NCBI GenBank assembly: GCA_937926145.1
Contig: CALANW010000131.1
Location: 1 to 39,503, forward strand
Source of the DNA: an uncultured Ruminococcus sp.
GTDB taxonomy: Bacteria > Bacillota > Clostridia > Oscillospirales > Ruminococcaceae
Length of the DNA: 39,503 nucleotides
Reading direction: 5' to 3'
The notes beneath the pieces are model-generated. The model was not told the origin of the DNA, searched no databases, and saw only the letters and a program-made list of their open reading frames with translations. The number at the start of each line of letters is the position of its first letter. The first letter of the stretch is position 1. This document shows, piece by piece, positions 9,251 to 17,186 of the stretch. Made by a program: the position numbers and the translations under genes.

Positions 9251-9696
9251 TATTCCTCAACTACCTCAACTGTGATCTTTTCGGAAATGCCTGCGTGGAA
9301 TTTGAGTTCGGCAGTGTATGTTCCGAATGCCTTTATTTCTGTGGAAAGGGAGACCTTCTTCTTGTCAACGGCAATGCCGAGCTGTTCCTTTACAACATCA
9401 GCAACGTTGCCTGCGGTAACAGAACCGAAGATCTTTCCGCCCTGACCTGCCTTGCACTTGATAACGACCTTCTTGCCCTTTGCCTTAGCGGCGCTGTCAA
9501 GAGCCTCCTGCTTTGCAACGTCAGCCTTGTGCTGTTCGGAGGACTTTTTGCCCTCGAGAAGATTCATATTCTTTGCGTTTGCTTCAACAGCAAGTCCTTT
9601 TCCGAGGAGAAAGTTGCGGGCGTAACCGTCCGAAACCTCTTTTACCTCACCTTTTTTTGCTGTTCCCTTAACGTCCTGTAAGAAAATAACTTTCAT
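9250..9696 (-). CDS. rplI: 50S ribosomal protein L9
   Basis: The product opens with the family signature MKVIFLQDVKGTAKKGEVKE and VSDGYARNFLLGKGLA (N-terminal rRNA-binding domain). A long central helix rich in Ala and Lys follows, then the C-terminal domain with GKIFGSVTAGNVADVV. I take the ATG at 9696 (148 residues), not the open frame to 9738, because AAAGGAAG lies about 8-9 nt upstream and the homologous start is MKVIFLQ. It lies 44 nt after gdpP and runs straight into dnaB. Confidence 0.97.
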   Translation of the reverse strand: MKVIFLQDVKGTAKKGEVKEVSDGYARNFLLGKGLAVEANAKNMNLLEGKKSSEQHKADVAKQEALDSAAKAKGKKVVIKCKAGQGGKIFGSVTAGNVADVVKEQLGIAVDKKKVSLSTEIKAFGTYTAELKFHAGISEKITVEVVEE

Positions 9697-9740
9697 TTTT
9701 ACTACTTCCTTTCTACTATAAGTAATATTATATTTCAATT

Positions 9741-11732
9741 TTACGAAATGTTTTGGATATATTCGTCAATTGCGCTGATAAGCTCTGCCTTGGCTTCGGT
9801 AACTCTCACATCGTTGAGCTGAGCCGCCGCCATTGTCTGATGACCGCCGCCGCCGAGCTTTTCCATGATGATCTGAACATTCATCGCACCGAGCGAACGT
9901 GCGGAAATGTTTACACCCGTCGGTATGCGGAATATTACGAAGCTTGCGTCAACGCCGACAATTTCAAGCATCTGATCGGCAGCCTGAGCCGAAGCAACAC
10001 GGATATATTCGTCCGCGGTGTCATCGACCGCAATTGCACATCGCTTGTATATCTCCGCATCGGCGATAAGCTTTGAACGCTTCTGTATGCAGGCCATTGT
10101 GTTCGCAAAAAGGTTCTTTACTGCGACCATATCCGCGCCGAGCTTTCGGAGGAAAGCCGCCGCCTCGAACGTTCTCACGCCCGTGCGCATAACGAAATCC
10201 TTTGTGTCGAGCATGATACCTGCGAGCATAACGTCCGCATAGTAGCTCTGGAGCTTGTCGATGCCGGGGAAATACTGTATAAGCTCTGCCGTCATTTCAC
10301 ACGCCGACGAAGCGTAAGGCTCGTGGTGGAAAATAACAGCATTGTCGATATAATTGACGACCTGTCTGTGGTGGTCAATAACAACGACCTGCTTTGCGGC
10401 AGCATAAACTTCGGGACTGTCGAGGAGGTCTTTGTTGTTCGTGTCAACGATGATGAGGAGGCTGTTTTCGTCCATTTTTCCGAGTGCGTCCTCGGGCGAG
10501 ATGAAAACGGGTTCTTCATCACGGAGATTTTCGTTAAGTCTGCCGATGATAGGCTTTGCAAGGTTGCGTTCAAGGTCAACGACCATATTTACGGGGATAT
10601 CGGGGCGAAGTATCCTTATCGCACCGCAGAGTCCTGCGCCCGAACCAACGCTGTCCATATCGCCGTTTCTGTGTCCCATAATGTAAACGGAGGACGAGGA
10701 TTCGATGATGTCCGTGAGCGCCGCCGCAACGATACGCGTCTTGACCTTTGTATGCTTTTCGATGCCCTTTGAAACGCCGCCGAAGAATTCATAGCCCTCT
10801 TCGCGCTTAACGGCAGCCTGATCGCCGCCTCTGCCCTGCGCCATTTCAAGCGCCTGACGTGCGAACTGCTCGCTTTCTTCAAGGTCTACCGAGCCGATGC
10901 CAACGCCTATCGAAAGGGTTATCGGGGTCTTGCCCGTAACGGGGATAGCCCTGACTTCTTCAAGTATCTTGAACTTGTCCGCTATCATAGCATTGATGTA
11001 TCTGTCCTCGGCAACGGCGAAAAAGCGGTCGGGAGCAAGCTTTCGCAGGATACCGTGCTTTTCTTCGAGATAGGTTTCGAGGAGCTTTTCTATCTGAATG
11101 AGGATATGCGACTTTTCCGACTCCTTTTCGTCCGAAAGAAGCTCTTCAAAGTTGTCTATCGAAATTACCATAACGGACGGACGGAGGTTGTTCATCTCGG
11201 TCTGCAAATTGATAAGGTCGCTGATGTCCTCGAAGTAGAGGAGCGTGAGCGAGGAGATGAGCTTCGACTCGATATCCGTCTTTTCGGTCGTTATCGCCGA
11301 GATTCGGAAGTGCGAAGCCTCAAAATCGACCGTAGTTTCCTTGTTCGCCATAACTTTTTCAAGGTCAATATCGATGATAGAGCGAATGTCGATGCCGAAA
11401 GCATCATCACTGTAGACATTCTCGCTGAATGAGATGTTGTACCAAACGATTATGCCGTCGCTGTCGATAATCACCGCAGGCGCAGGAAATTTGTAAAGCG
11501 AGTCACGCTCGGTAACGTTGAGCTGCGACTCCATTTCCGTCACGAAATGGTGAAGATTCTTCTGCGCCGCCGAAAACAGCGCAAGGAATGCTATCGCCGT
11601 CAGCGCCGTGATGCAGAGCATCGTCCAGAACATCATAGGCTGCGTTTCCGAAAGCGCAAACGCCGAAGCCATTGAAACGACAACGAGCAGAATTGATACC
11701 AGCTTGAAAGCAAGCCATTGTTTTCCTGTCAA
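9741..11732 (-). CDS. gdpP: Cyclic-di-AMP phosphodiesterase GdpP (DHH/DHHA1)
   Basis: GdpP hydrolyses c-di-AMP, the second messenger controlling potassium and osmotic balance and cell wall stress. The 663-residue protein has two transmembrane segments (about 10-28 and 34-55), a PAS-like domain (about 80-170), a degenerate GGDEF domain (about 185-310) and a DHH catalytic domain with GHRNGDMDSVGS (353-364), VDTNNKD and VIDHHRQ (451-457). The DHHA1 motif GGGGHQTMAA is near the C-terminus. The only good start is TTG at 11732, with GGAGGTG 7 nt upstream. An ATG at 11748 is in another frame. It precedes rplI, as in Bacillus (yybT-rplI). Confidence 0.95.
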   Translation of the reverse strand: MTGKQWLAFKLVSILLVVVSMASAFALSETQPMMFWTMLCITALTAIAFLALFSAAQKNLHHFVTEMESQLNVTERDSLYKFPAPAVIIDSDGIIVWYNISFSENVYSDDAFGIDIRSIIDIDLEKVMANKETTVDFEASHFRISAITTEKTDIESKLISSLTLLYFEDISDLINLQTEMNNLRPSVMVISIDNFEELLSDEKESEKSHILIQIEKLLETYLEEKHGILRKLAPDRFFAVAEDRYINAMIADKFKILEEVRAIPVTGKTPITLSIGVGIGSVDLEESEQFARQALEMAQGRGGDQAAVKREEGYEFFGGVSKGIEKHTKVKTRIVAAALTDIIESSSSVYIMGHRNGDMDSVGSGAGLCGAIRILRPDIPVNMVVDLERNLAKPIIGRLNENLRDEEPVFISPEDALGKMDENSLLIIVDTNNKDLLDSPEVYAAAKQVVVIDHHRQVVNYIDNAVIFHHEPYASSACEMTAELIQYFPGIDKLQSYYADVMLAGIMLDTKDFVMRTGVRTFEAAAFLRKLGADMVAVKNLFANTMACIQKRSKLIADAEIYKRCAIAVDDTADEYIRVASAQAADQMLEIVGVDASFVIFRIPTGVNISARSLGAMNVQIIMEKLGGGGHQTMAAAQLNDVRVTEAKAELISAIDEYIQNIS

Positions 11733-11811
11733 ATAAACGCACCTCCATACGGGCGTAATTTACGGGGTAAATTTATGAACCGCATTTTTTGCGGATAAAA
11801 CCGATTTTCTG

Positions 11812-11872
11812 TAGAGGTGGGTTTTATGTCCGTTGTTTTCGGAAAACGGGACGGAAAACCCATCCCCCACAG
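11812..11872. repeat. Palindromic GC-rich module
   Basis: TGTAGAGGTGGGTTTTATGTC pairs imperfectly with the facing arm that ends AAACCCATCCCCCACA, making a roughly 25-bp-armed hairpin. It resembles the TGTAGGGGACGGGTTTCCC modules at 1562, 12083 and 27427. It lies between RNase J and gdpP. Another small hairpin (CCGCA/TGCGG) is near 11780-11800. Confidence 0.5.
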
Positions 11873-11948
11873 ATCGGGTTTATTTTCATTTTTGATATTA
11901 AGCAGTGCTATAGGGCAAAATCAATTGATAAATTTTGCCCATAAGGCG

Positions 11949-12065
11949 CTAAGGAAACGCTGATTAATACGTTTTTGCCATTTTTCCAAATGTCCTCAAA
12001 GACGTAAACTCGTACATTTCTCAAAATGGCAAAACGAACGCTTCGCTTTAATCAGATTTTTCCTA
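11949..12065. mobile_element. MITE-like palindromic element
   Basis: The left arm has TAAGGAAA, CTGATTAA, TTTTTGCCATTTT and AAATGT. The right arm carries the reverse complements of the same blocks in reverse order: ACATTT, AAAATGGCAAAA, TTAATCAG and TTTTCCTA. The right arm has an extra insert near CGAACGCTTCGCT. The ~117-bp unit has no ORF and could fold into one long hairpin. A miniature inverted-repeat element is the likeliest reading; no transposase is in the window. Confidence 0.55.
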
Positions 12066-12082
12066 ATATTTACAATCATCGT

Positions 12083-12163
12083 ACTGTAGGGGACGGGTTT
12101 CCCGTCCCGTTCAAAACATTATATGAGAAATATGCGAACGGTCGGGGAAAACCCGACCCTACA
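12083..12163. repeat. GC-rich inverted-repeat module downstream of RNase J
   Basis: ACTGTAGGGGACGGGTTTCC at the left end faces a right arm ending AAACCCGACCCTACAGT, giving imperfect arms of about 30 bp. It ends 13 nt before the RNase J stop codon. No T-run follows, so it is not a classical terminator, though it could stabilise the 3' end. Confidence 0.5.
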
Positions 12164-12175
12164 GTGAGGGACAAA

Positions 12176-14332
12176 TTATATTTCCATTATAATAGGAAGT
12201 ATCATCGGCTTTCTCTTCGTCTTTTGGAAGATGAATTCGCTGAGATCGTCCTTCATTCGGGTCTTTATCGTGTTCCACTCTCTTGTTCCCGAGTCAAGAC
12301 AATCGGTGAGCGTGTTCGTGAGAATTTCCTTAGCCGCAACCATAAGCTCTTCCGACTCGCGGACATATACAAAGCCTCTCGATACAACATCGGGCCCTGC
12401 AAGGATAGTTCCGCTTTCGAGCTCGATAGTCGCAACTGCGATGATAAGTCCGTCCTCGGCAAGATGCTTTCTGTCGCGGATAACGATAGAACCGACATCG
12501 CCTACGCCAAGACCGTCAACGAATACTCTGCCTGCCTGTACCTGACCCTTTATCTTCATATCAACGCCGTCCGATTCGATGACGTTGCCAATGTTCGAGA
12601 TGATAACATTGTTCGGGTCCATTCCAAGGTCGATAGCAAGATCAGACTGCTTTTTGAGGTGCTTGTATTCGCCGTGGACAGGGATATAATACTTCGGCTT
12701 TGTCAGCGAAAGTATAAGCTTAAGTTCTTCCTGACAAGCGTGTCCCGAAACGTGAACATCGTACATCGACTCGTAGATGACCTCCGCACCTGCACGGAGA
12801 AGCTCGTTTACTACCTTGGTGACAAGCTTTTCGTTGCCTGGGATAGGATTTGCACTTATTATAATGAAATCGTTCGGAGTTATCGTAACGTGTCTGTGCT
12901 CGTTCATAGCCATTCGGGAGAGCGCCGACATAGGCTCGCCCTGACTTCCCGTTGTGATAAGAACTATCTTTTCCGCAGGGAAACGGTTCATAGCGTCAAG
13001 GTCGATGATAAGTCCGTCGGGAACTTTGAGATAGCCAAGTTCGATTGCAGTCGAAATAACGTTGAGCATACTTCTGCCGAATACAGCGATCTTTCGGTCG
13101 TGTGCGATAGCGCAGTTGACGATCTGCTGAACGCGGTGAATGTTTGAGGAGAATGTCGCAATGATTATGCGCTTGCCCTCCGCACGGTCGAAAAGCTTGA
13201 CAAAGGAGTTTCCGACTGTTCGCTCCGAAGCCGTGTGACCGGGACGTTCTGCGTTGGTCGAATCCGCCATAAGCGCAAGTACTCCCCTGCTTCCGAGTTC
13301 GCCAAAACGCGCAAGGTCGATGATGCCGCCTTCGATAGGCGTGAAGTCTACCTTGAAGTCGCCCGTGTGGACAATAACGCCTGCAGGAGTGTGGATAGCA
13401 AGTCCGACCGCATCGGGGATAGAGTGGTTAACGCGGATAAATTCGACCGCCATACAGCCCATTTTTATCGTCTGACGCGGCTTTACAACGTTCAGCTTCG
13501 CACTTTCGAGAAGACCGTGCTCTTTGAGTTTGCCCTCGATAAGTCCGATAGTAAGCCTTGTTCCGTAAACGGGAATGTTCACCTTTTTGAGAAGATAAGC
13601 GAGCGCACCGATGTGGTCTTCGTGTCCGTGGGTGATGACAACCCCCCTTATCTTGTCGGCGTTCTGCTCGATATATGTGAAATCGGGGATAACAAGGTCA
13701 ACGCCAGGCATATCGCTGTCGGGGAATGTCATTCCGCAGTCAACGATAAAAGCATCGTTTGCACATTCAAAAACAGTTATATTCTTGCCGATCTCGTTGA
13801 TTCCGCCGAGAGGGATTATTCTGATCGGTGTGCGCTTAACACTGCGGTGGTTTGTCTGGAAAATGCCCGTCATATCGGCAGCCTGCAAAGCCTCGCCGAT
13901 GTTTTGGGGAACGCCGTTAGACTTGTTGTTCTGATTCTGATAGGAACGGTTTCTGTTGTAGTTTTTCTGACGGTACTGCGGTCTGTTGGTTCTCTGCGGA
14001 GTGTTCGTGCGGCCAATGGGAGCTGTCGGAGCAGCCGTTGCCGCGGAGATAGCAGCTCCAAGCGGATCACTCTCGGGAGTTATCGAAAGCGCTGTCTGAC
14101 GCTGATCCTGACGGTTTGCGCGCTGTCTGTAGTTGTAGTAAGGCTTTTTGCCGTTTCTGTAGTAATTTTTTTTCTGATATCCATTCTGATGATAACCGTT
14201 CGGGCGGTTATAGCGTGAAGAGCTGTTCTGCGCCGGCTGTTCGGACGCTGTCTTGTCCTGCTTTTTCGGAGAAATTCTCTCGCCGTACATATTGACGGTA
14301 ATGGTTTCGATCTCGTTTTCGTTGTTAGCCAA
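12176..14332 (-). CDS. rnj: Ribonuclease J with long basic N-terminal extension
   Basis: RNase J is a metallo-beta-lactamase/beta-CASP enzyme with endonuclease and 5'-exonuclease activity in mRNA decay and rRNA maturation. The catalytic core begins at about IRIIPLGGINEIGKNITV and has the zinc motif THGHEDHIGALAYLL, MTFPDSDMPGVD, VHTGDFKVDFTP, ALMADSTNAERPGHT and, in the beta-CASP and late motifs, TGSQGEPMSAL and PVHGEYKHLKKQ. Before it lie about 160-185 residues rich in Gln, Asn, Arg and Tyr, absent from the usual ~555-residue enzyme. I prefer TTG at 14332 (GAGGT 7 nt upstream). The frame is open to an ATG at 14398 whose GGCGGA lies too close. Confidence 0.93.
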   Translation of the reverse strand: MANNENEIETITVNMYGERISPKKQDKTASEQPAQNSSSRYNRPNGYHQNGYQKKNYYRNGKKPYYNYRQRANRQDQRQTALSITPESDPLGAAISAATAAPTAPIGRTNTPQRTNRPQYRQKNYNRNRSYQNQNNKSNGVPQNIGEALQAADMTGIFQTNHRSVKRTPIRIIPLGGINEIGKNITVFECANDAFIVDCGMTFPDSDMPGVDLVIPDFTYIEQNADKIRGVVITHGHEDHIGALAYLLKKVNIPVYGTRLTIGLIEGKLKEHGLLESAKLNVVKPRQTIKMGCMAVEFIRVNHSIPDAVGLAIHTPAGVIVHTGDFKVDFTPIEGGIIDLARFGELGSRGVLALMADSTNAERPGHTASERTVGNSFVKLFDRAEGKRIIIATFSSNIHRVQQIVNCAIAHDRKIAVFGRSMLNVISTAIELGYLKVPDGLIIDLDAMNRFPAEKIVLITTGSQGEPMSALSRMAMNEHRHVTITPNDFIIISANPIPGNEKLVTKVVNELLRAGAEVIYESMYDVHVSGHACQEELKLILSLTKPKYYIPVHGEYKHLKKQSDLAIDLGMDPNNVIISNIGNVIESDGVDMKIKGQVQAGRVFVDGLGVGDVGSIVIRDRKHLAEDGLIIAVATIELESGTILAGPDVVSRGFVYVRESEELMVAAKEILTNTLTDCLDSGTREWNTIKTRMKDDLSEFIFQKTKRKPMILPIIMEI

Positions 14333-14700
14333 TTTTTCAACCTCGCTTTTCTGGTCATGGGGAAAAGCCGAATAAAATATCTGCCGCCGTGCGTTCATTC
14401 CGCCGTTTTGGAAAAATTTTGCCGTACATCAAGCTATAAAGCGTGAAAAAAACGACCATGAAGGTTTTTTTAGCGGCGCTTTCGGTGTTCCCATAGTGTT
14501 AAGATAGTGTAAAATAAATTTCCGAGCAAAAAAGTAATAAAGTATTGCATCAAGGAAATATGTAGCCGAAACGTTCGTAAAGACGTAATATTAGAGCAAG
14601 TTTCGGTGTGATAAAAAACATTCAAGGGGCATACGGCGCGGTGAGAAAAGAGCATTTTCGCCCTTGTGGGAAAGACTGCCGATGCCTTATTCCGAACATA

Positions 14701-14715
14701 ATTAATCAGATTAAT
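14701..14715. promoter_or_regulatory. Perfect palindrome at the RNase J transcription start (operator candidate)
   Basis: ATTAATCAGATTAAT has two perfect 7-nt arms around one central base. It overlaps the edge of the -10 box at 14714-14719 and the predicted start point, a position where a bound repressor would block transcription. The binding protein is unknown. Confidence 0.45.
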
Positions 14716-14742
14716 TATATACCAATCCGATATATATGTCAA
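14714..14742 (-). promoter_or_regulatory. Consensus promoter for RNase J
   Basis: On the minus strand a perfect TTGACA (14737-14742) and perfect TATAAT (14714-14719) are 17 nt apart. The predicted start near 14707 leaves a leader of more than 300 nt before the RNase J start codon, with no convincing ORF inside. Confidence 0.85.
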
Positions 14743-15070
14743 GAAAAATTTGTCGCAGAACCTTTAATTTAATGCGTAATTCGTAATGCGTAATGCGTAA
14801 TTAATGCATAGCTTGCATTTGTTTGGGCGATGCGAAGCCAATTAGCTGGTCAAGCTGAGCACAGCTTGCAAGGGGTCAAGGGGGCGAGAAGCCACCCTTG
14901 TCGCTCTCCGCAGAGAGCGAAACACCTTAAACTAACAGCTTGATGTCGGTTGCAATAGCGTAATCACTATCAGATCAAAAGGCGCAATTCAAAAAATAAT
15001 GAAGAACGAAATATGAGAAATAAATTATATAAAGCTATAATAGTGAATTGCGCCAATTCTATTTTCCTAA
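14743..15070. repeat. Gene-free stretch with short direct repeats and hairpins
   Basis: TAATGCG-type direct repeats occupy 14770-14806, as at 27297-27330. A perfect CGCTCTC/GAGAGCG hairpin lies near 14911-14930, and the 14981-15054 inverted repeat follows. I see no supportable gene. The stretch separates the minus-strand housekeeping block from the mainly plus-strand half. Confidence 0.5.
14981..15054. mobile_element. 74-bp element with perfect 11-bp terminal inverted repeats
   Basis: GGCGCAATTCA (14981-14991) and TGAATTGCGCC (15044-15054) are exact reverse complements around a 52-bp A/T-rich core. It is too short to encode anything; a miniature inverted-repeat element is plausible. Confidence 0.45.
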
Positions 15071-15074
15071 CCAA

Positions 15075-15128
15075 AACTATCCTCGGCGAATAAACGCGAG
15101 GAGCAAAGCGACGAGCGTTTTAAGCCGA
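15075..15128. repeat. Dispersed repeat, copy 2
   Basis: Near-identical to positions 13-66 in the same orientation. It lies upstream of the HAD phosphatase gene and its promoter. Confidence 0.6.
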
Positions 15129-15277
15129 CAACGTTTGAACGGCGGTGGGATATGAATGTTAACCTACATAAATTAGTACAAATCCAATATCCGCCCGTCA
15201 GCGTCATACGAAATTACGGAAAAATTTTTGCTGTTGATCTACCCGTTGAAAGACCGCGGCAGTGCCATGCAATGATA

Positions 15278-15306
15278 TTGACAGCTTCGGGTTTATACTA
15301 TATAAT
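15278..15306 (+). promoter_or_regulatory. Consensus promoter for the HAD phosphatase gene
   Basis: Perfect TTGACA (15278-15283) and TATAAT (15301-15306) with a 17-nt spacer. The predicted start near 15313 leaves a leader of about 30 nt carrying AAAGGA before the ATG at 15343. Confidence 0.88.
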
Positions 15307-15342
15307 AATGTATGGAAAAGAAAGCCGAAAGGAAAAAGAAAA

Positions 15343-15963
15343 ATGAACGCAGACGGTATCATATTTGATGTTGACGGAACGCTCTGGGACAGCTCAAAGG
15401 GCGTTGCCGATTCGTGGAACGAAGCGCTCGCGCACAATGATATAGAAGTAAGGCTCACGCAGGCGGATATAAAAGGCATAATGGGTCTGACAATGGACGT
15501 TATCGCCGATAAATTCTTCGGAAAATATACGAAAGAACGCCGCATGGAGATAATGGAGCTTTGCGCTTCGCACGAAAATGACTATCTTGCCGAACACGGC
15601 GGCGAAATTTACGATAAAGCCGAGGAAACCTTTGCTTATCTCAAAGAGCGCTGTCCCCTTTTCATCGTCAGCAATTGTCAGCAGGGCTATATCGAGTGCT
15701 TTTTGAAGCATTACAAGCTCGAAAAATACTTCACCGACCATTTATGCTGGGGCGACAACTTATTGAAAAAGGGAGATAACATCAAGCTTATTATTGAACG
15801 AAACGGGCTTAAAAATGCAGTCTATGTCGGAGATACTCAGGGCGATTGTGACAGCGCGTATTACGCAGGCGCAAAATTTATCCACGCGGCTTACGGTTTC
15901 GGTTCTGCCGATCGCTTTGATGCAAGTATTGAAAGTCTTTCTTTACTCACGGGATTATTCTGA
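15343..15963 (+). CDS. HAD-superfamily phosphatase
   Basis: The 206-residue product is a haloacid dehalogenase-type hydrolase with a C1 helical cap, close in layout to phosphoglycolate phosphatase/PGMB-like enzymes. Motif I is FDVDGTLWD (residues 8-16, first Asp the nucleophile), motif II is the SNC segment in LFIVSNCQQGY, and motif IV is VGDTQGDCDSAYYAG. A Lys-containing LKKGDNIKLII supplies motif III. The substrate cannot be read from the sequence. The ATG at 15343 is preferred over the open frame from 15262 because that extension overlaps the promoter. A 20-nt hairpin (15969-15988) without a T-run follows the stop. Confidence 0.9.
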   Translation: MNADGIIFDVDGTLWDSSKGVADSWNEALAHNDIEVRLTQADIKGIMGLTMDVIADKFFGKYTKERRMEIMELCASHENDYLAEHGGEIYDKAEETFAYLKERCPLFIVSNCQQGYIECFLKHYKLEKYFTDHLCWGDNLLKKGDNIKLIIERNGLKNAVYVGDTQGDCDSAYYAGAKFIHAAYGFGSADRFDASIESLSLLTGLF

Positions 15964-15998
15964 TGTATGAAAGTTTACTGAAACTTTCGGCTTCGCCC

Positions 15999-16027
15999 TT
16001 GACTTGAACGGGCAAATGCTTTACAAT
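15999..16027 (+). promoter_or_regulatory. Promoter for the coiled-coil membrane protein gene
   Basis: TTGACT (15999-16004), a 17-nt spacer, then TACAAT (16022-16027). The predicted start is about 35 nt before the ATG at 16067. Confidence 0.65.
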
Positions 16028-16066
16028 TTTATAATAATAGTATATTTTGATTTATAGGAGAAAGCT

Positions 16067-17056
16067 ATGTCCGAAGAAAAAAACAATGATATAAAAAACG
16101 ATGAAAGCGGCGAAAAGACCGAGGTCAGCGGAAAGGTTTCCGTTCTCGAAAATATGCGCCGAATAAACGAAAAACAGCGTCAGGAGGAGCTTGAAGCCGA
16201 AGCGGAGCGCGAAAGAGAACGTGCCGAAAAGGAACGTCAGGAGCGCGAACGCTATGAGAAAAAGCTTGAACGCGACCGTATCGAGCTTATGAAGCTTAAA
16301 CAAGGCATCATCTCCGATGAGGATATCCCTCACGAAGCCGAACCCGTTAAGGAATACACAGTTTGGGAGAAGATAGGCAACTTTTTCTACCACAACAAAA
16401 TGCCGCTCATCGTCGGCGTGGTGATAGTTCTGCTTGCGGTTTTTCTCATAAGGGACGTTGTCACCAATAAAAGACCCGATGTTGCGATAATGATAATGGC
16501 TTCCGACTCTGAGCTCGACTTCCGCACGGGCGATATCGAAAAGCTGCTCGAACCTTACTGCGAGGACTTTAACGGCGACGGCGAGGTCTATGTCCGCGTC
16601 AGCTACCTGCCTGCGGTCTACAGCGACGATAACCTCGATGCTTACTTCAACCAGTCGGCGCAGACAAAGCTTATGGCTGAATTCCAGAGCGGCGATTCTA
16701 TTATAGTTATCGCCGATGCCGAAACCTGCCATACGGTCGGTATCGACAACGTGAGCGAGAACGGCAATCCCGTTGACCCGATACTTGTTGATATGCGCAC
16801 GATATATCCCGATGATGAAAACTGCACAGAGCTTGGCTATATGCTCTCGGGAACAAGCTTCGCCGAGGATATAAAATACACAGCAATGTCCGACAGCCTT
16901 TTCATCGGTTTCAGACTTCCGCGTGAAGCGCTCGGCGTTAATATGGAAAAGTTCACCGCGAACTACAACAACGCCCTCAAGCTTTGGGATAATTACCTCA
17001 ACAAGACCGAAGCCGTTCACGATGAAAATGTAAAATATCACAGTGAACAGAAGTGA
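16067..17056 (+). CDS. Single-pass membrane protein with cytoplasmic coiled coil (unrecognised)
   Basis: I do not recognise this 329-residue protein. Residues 25-80 are a highly charged Glu/Arg-rich helix, very likely a coiled coil. Residues 112-129 (MPLIVGVVIVLLAVFLIR) form one transmembrane segment, placing the N-terminal coiled coil in the cytoplasm by the positive-inside rule and about 195 C-terminal residues outside. The outer part begins with DVAIMIMASDSELDF and is mixed alpha/beta in character with no catalytic motif I can name. AGGAGAA lies 5 nt before the ATG. The next gene also encodes a membrane protein, but 130 nt separates them. Confidence 0.85.
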   Translation: MSEEKNNDIKNDESGEKTEVSGKVSVLENMRRINEKQRQEELEAEAERERERAEKERQERERYEKKLERDRIELMKLKQGIISDEDIPHEAEPVKEYTVWEKIGNFFYHNKMPLIVGVVIVLLAVFLIRDVVTNKRPDVAIMIMASDSELDFRTGDIEKLLEPYCEDFNGDGEVYVRVSYLPAVYSDDNLDAYFNQSAQTKLMAEFQSGDSIIVIADAETCHTVGIDNVSENGNPVDPILVDMRTIYPDDENCTELGYMLSGTSFAEDIKYTAMSDSLFIGFRLPREALGVNMEKFTANYNNALKLWDNYLNKTEAVHDENVKYHSEQK

Positions 17057-17186
17057 TATTGATTTACTTAGTGTATAGCTGAATCAGAAATTACTATAAG
17101 TAAATATAAATTCAAAACAAATTGTATAAATCGAAAAAAATATACAAAATGCAAACTATATATGGGGAAAGGAAAGGGTCACAGCT

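Noticed and set aside
12026..14218. Long plus-strand ORFs opposite RNase J
   Set aside because: They are antisense shadows of a clear RNase J gene, with arginine/valine-rich translations and no ribosome binding sites.
14470..14742. 90-residue minus-strand ORF in the RNase J leader
   Set aside because: It starts inside the -35 box of the RNase J promoter, lacks a ribosome binding site and has no protein-like pattern.
15152..15342. 64-residue ORF before the HAD phosphatase gene
   Set aside because: It runs across the consensus promoter of that gene and its sequence looks non-coding.
16052..17041. 329-residue minus-strand ORF opposite the coiled-coil membrane protein
   Set aside because: The plus-strand frame has promoter, AGGAGAA site, coiled coil and transmembrane segment; the minus frame has no start signals.
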